Shown: positions 62,393-64,000 of the stretch, in pieces
Numbering within the stretch: position 1 is the stretch's first letter
How the letters are laid out: the number at the start of each line of letters is the position of its first letter
NCBI RefSeq assembly: GCF_040112705.1
Contig: NZ_CP157804.1
Coordinates: 3,218,001-3,282,000, forward strand
Source: Flagellimonas sp. MMG031
Lineage (GTDB): Bacteria; Bacteroidota; Bacteroidia; Flavobacteriales; Flavobacteriaceae
Length of the DNA: 64,000 bases
Direction: 5' to 3'
The notes under the pieces: model-generated
Database searches by the model: none
What the model was told of the DNA's origin: nothing
What the model saw: the letters and a program-made list of their open reading frames with translations, nothing else
Made by a program: the position numbers and the translations under genes

Positions 62393-63053
62393 ACTTGACA
62401 AGGATATCAAAAGTTTTCTAAGCAAATACTTTGCATTTGAGGAAGTTGAAAGTCCTAAAACTGGGTATTTAGCTCTTGAGGGTAAAATAAGTGTACTTGA
62501 CAGAAATGATAAACTCTGGGGGCAGTTTGAAATACTCATTTTAGTCAATGAGAAAAACTACCCGTACACCATACCAATCGTCATTGAAAAGACAGAAATA
62601 ATTGAAAGGGATTGGGACTTCCATATTTCAAAAAAAGGTGAGTGCTGTTTGGATATACCCCACAAGCTTCTAAAAATGAAAAAGCGGGGAATTGTCCTTG
62701 TAGAGTTTTACAGAGAAGTCATATATCCCTTTTTCGCCAATTATCACTACAAAGTGGCAACTGACAAGTACGCTAATGGCGAGTACGAACATCACTTTAA
62801 AGGTATTGCCCAATTTTATCAGGAAGAATATGGCCTTAACAACTATGGGGATATTATTGCTTTGCTTGAAACAACTGTTTCAGGAATCAAGCATCAACCG
62901 AATAAGCAATGTCCACTATGTGGTGGTTCAAAATACAAGAAATGTTGCCGTAAAAAAGTTTACAGTTTGCGAGGCTATGGTCTAGACCAGTTAAAACTTG
63001 ACCTAGCTTTATTTAAGGAAAATAACCTAAACACAGAGAGTGTCTCAGTATAA
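62379..63053 (+). CDS. E2-like protein with C-terminal SEC-C motif
   Basis: A 224-residue protein. Residues 25-100 resemble an E2 ubiquitin-conjugating fold: GQFEILILVNEKNYPYTIPIVIEKTE (beta meander with the YP..P segment), then FHISKKGECCLDIPHKL (82-95), which corresponds to the E2 active-site block H-P-N..G.ICLDIL. Cys90 would be the catalytic cysteine, followed by L91. A helical region follows (FYREVIYPFFANYHYKVAT). The C-terminus has a SEC-C zinc motif, CPLCGGSKYKKCC (178-190). The start overlaps the cyclase gene by 14 bp, so it is part of the Pycsar operon. E2-like proteins serve CBASS but I know of no described Pycsar version. Confidence 0.78.
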   Translation: MGKNELDKDIKSFLSKYFAFEEVESPKTGYLALEGKISVLDRNDKLWGQFEILILVNEKNYPYTIPIVIEKTEIIERDWDFHISKKGECCLDIPHKLLKMKKRGIVLVEFYREVIYPFFANYHYKVATDKYANGEYEHHFKGIAQFYQEEYGLNNYGDIIALLETTVSGIKHQPNKQCPLCGGSKYKKCCRKKVYSLRGYGLDQLKLDLALFKENNLNTESVSV

Positions 63054-63175
63054 AATCCAAATAAGTTTTAGCATCAAAGAATATTAATTTGTATCAAGAA
63101 ATATCTATTAATGTTGATTGAGGAAATGTTGTACCTATGTTGTAACCGTCCATTTTTTTGACAAGTTTTTGAAAT

Positions 63176-63205
63176 AAAAAAGCCGAAGCGATAACTTCGG
63201 CTATT
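63176..63205. terminator. Intrinsic terminator next to the tRNA-Leu copy
   Basis: Perfect 8-bp arms AGCCGAAG / CTTCGGCT (63181-63202) with a 6-nt loop, flanked by an A-run on the left, so it acts as a terminator on the minus strand for the tRNA-like sequence. Confidence 0.8.
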
Positions 63206-63207
63206 CT

Positions 63208-63290
63208 TACGGGCGAAGGGACTCGAACCCCCACAACATTGCTGCATCAAATCCTAAGTCTCACGTGTCTACCAATCACCATTTAACGCA
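63208..63290 (-). tRNA. Degenerate tRNA-Leu(UAG) copy, probable attachment scar
   Basis: The minus strand carries a recognisable tRNA-Leu: T-arm GGGGGTTCGAGTCCCTT, acceptor 3' end CGCCCGT-A, long variable arm, anticodon loop CTTAGGA (anticodon UAG) and D-arm TGGTGATTGGTAGACAC. But the 5' acceptor strand (GCGTTAA) does not pair with the 3' strand, the anticodon stem has a G-G mismatch and the D-loop is two bases short. So it is a 3'-portion duplicate, as left by integration into a tRNA gene, rather than a functional gene. Coordinates approximate. Confidence 0.7.
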
Positions 63291-63391
63291 ATAGGCTAAA
63301 GCAATCCATGCCATAAGTTTGTCTTTCCAACTCTTTATCCTCAAGGTAAATTTTCATTACAGTTTAAAATTGACTTTAAATGAATAACCTT

Positions 63392-64000
63392 TCAATCTCC
63401 AAATGCATGTTTGCTTTTTACCTGCTCCATTTTATCCATTAGATTTTGCATGTCCTTCCCAATCTTGTTTTCTAAAACCCGGGCATAGATTTGCGTGGTA
63501 GAAAGTTTGGTATGCCCAAGCATTTTAGATACGGTTTCAATGGGAACACCGTTGGACAAGGTCACGGTAGTGGCAAAAGTGTGTCTGGCCGTATGGAAGG
63601 AAATATTCTTGTGTATGCCACAAGCCTTGATAATTTCCTTTAAATATGCATTGGTCTTTTGGTTGCTATAAACAGGTAACAAATTAATATCGTTCTTTGG
63701 ACTTTCTTCATATTTCCTCATGATTTCCACAGCTCTGGGCAACATAGGGATCTTCAAGGGCTCATCGGTCTTTATCCTTTTGGTGTAAATCCAATAATTA
63801 CTATCAATCCCCCTACTTACATTGTCCCTGGTCAGTAATTTGATATCCATGAAGGTTAGCCCGGTGTAACAACTGAAAAGAAATACATCCTTTACCCGTT
63901 CCTTACCCAAACTTGTAAAAGTTGTATCCTCAATCAAATCGATTTCCCTTTGGGTAAGATACTTTCTGTCAAATTTATCGAAACGTAACTTGAAGTTTCG
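63392..64000 (-). CDS. int: Tyrosine-type integrase, 5' end outside the window
   Basis: The minus-strand frame continues unbroken to the right edge (RNFKLRFDKFDRKYLTQREIDLIED...), so at least 203 residues of the C-terminal catalytic domain are present. Visible active-site elements: ISFHTARHTFAT (H-x-x-R), ETVSKMLGHTKLSTTQIYARV with His and the Tyr nucleophile. The first catalytic Arg of the family would lie in FSCYTGLTFMDIKLL, but the position is Thr, as in many Bacteroidetes conjugative-element integrases (IntDOT has Ser). Its 3' end faces the tRNA-Leu scar. Confidence 0.9.
   Translation of the reverse strand, partial: RNFKLRFDKFDRKYLTQREIDLIEDTTFTSLGKERVKDVFLFSCYTGLTFMDIKLLTRDNVSRGIDSNYWIYTKRIKTDEPLKIPMLPRAVEIMRKYEESPKNDINLLPVYSNQKTNAYLKEIIKACGIHKNISFHTARHTFATTVTLSNGVPIETVSKMLGHTKLSTTQIYARVLENKIGKDMQNLMDKMEQVKSKHAFGD

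Noticed and set aside
1..64000. CRISPR arrays and rRNA genes
   Set aside because: No regularly spaced direct repeats and no rRNA-like conserved stretches were seen.

Overview
The window comes from a member of the Bacteroidota, most likely a marine Flavobacteriaceae. The reasons are the RagA/SusC-RagB/SusD pair, the many short Cys-type lipoprotein signals, Bacteroidetes-type promoters (TTTG or TTG, about 19-20 bp, then TAnnTTTG), and a Bacteroidetes-type conjugation gene set (TraE, F, G, I, J, K, M, N, plus BfmA/BtgA and MobB). Species assignment is not possible from sequence reading alone.

Layout. 1-700 holds a decayed IS3-family element. 897-7187 is a four-gene iron-uptake-like operon (DUF4856 lipoprotein, imelysin-family lipoprotein, HTTM membrane protein, TonB-dependent receptor). 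8033-9217 is a minimal mercury or metal uptake operon (ArsR regulator, MerTP, GDCCVxC-like small protein) with a palindromic operator and no reductase. 10079-11918 carries two convergent lipoproteins (DUF4382; a secreted zinc metalloprotease) sharing a terminator.

Conjugative element. 12624-17788 is the DNA-processing module: SSB, DUF6876, RadC/JAB, a candidate oriT, BfmA, the MobB relaxase and a coupling protein broken by a one-base frameshift. 17974-29964 is variable cargo: serine recombinase, lipoproteins, an S41 protease, an alpha/beta hydrolase, a RelE/ParE toxin-antitoxin pair, a Kazal-like lipoprotein, cupin/HxlR/metallo-beta-lactamase-fold genes, and several pseudogenes. 30163-37074 is the mating-pore operon (TraE to TraN, minus strand), followed on the opposite strand by a peptidoglycan amidase and an SRAP-family protein whose start is damaged. 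38931-41690 holds small uncharacterised membrane and coiled-coil genes, several with in-frame TAA codons. 41997-45859 is a control and replication operon (RteC-like regulator, excisionase-like HTH, winged HTH, DnaC-like ATPase, EEP-fold protein) with two identical 26-bp palindromes and a nested stem-loop.

46233-55473 is a possible peptide-handling locus: STAS-like DUF7793 protein, AraC regulator, MauE redox membrane protein, DUF6520 small secreted Cys protein, then in the opposite direction SusC, SusD and a large secreted zinc metalloprotease. A possible antisense RNA lies in the susC leader.

56251-63053 is a defence island: the AbiEi/AbiEii pair with an operator-like inverted repeat, an XRE-ImmA/IrrE protein coupled to a PIN-like protein, two small proteins, and a Pycsar locus (PycTM effector, PycC pyrimidine cyclase). 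The cyclase gene overlaps a third gene encoding an E2 ubiquitin-conjugating-like domain fused to a SEC-C zinc motif. I regard this three-gene arrangement as the best candidate for an undescribed system here. The window ends with a degenerate tRNA-Leu copy (probable attachment-site scar) and the 3' part of a tyrosine integrase gene running off the right edge.
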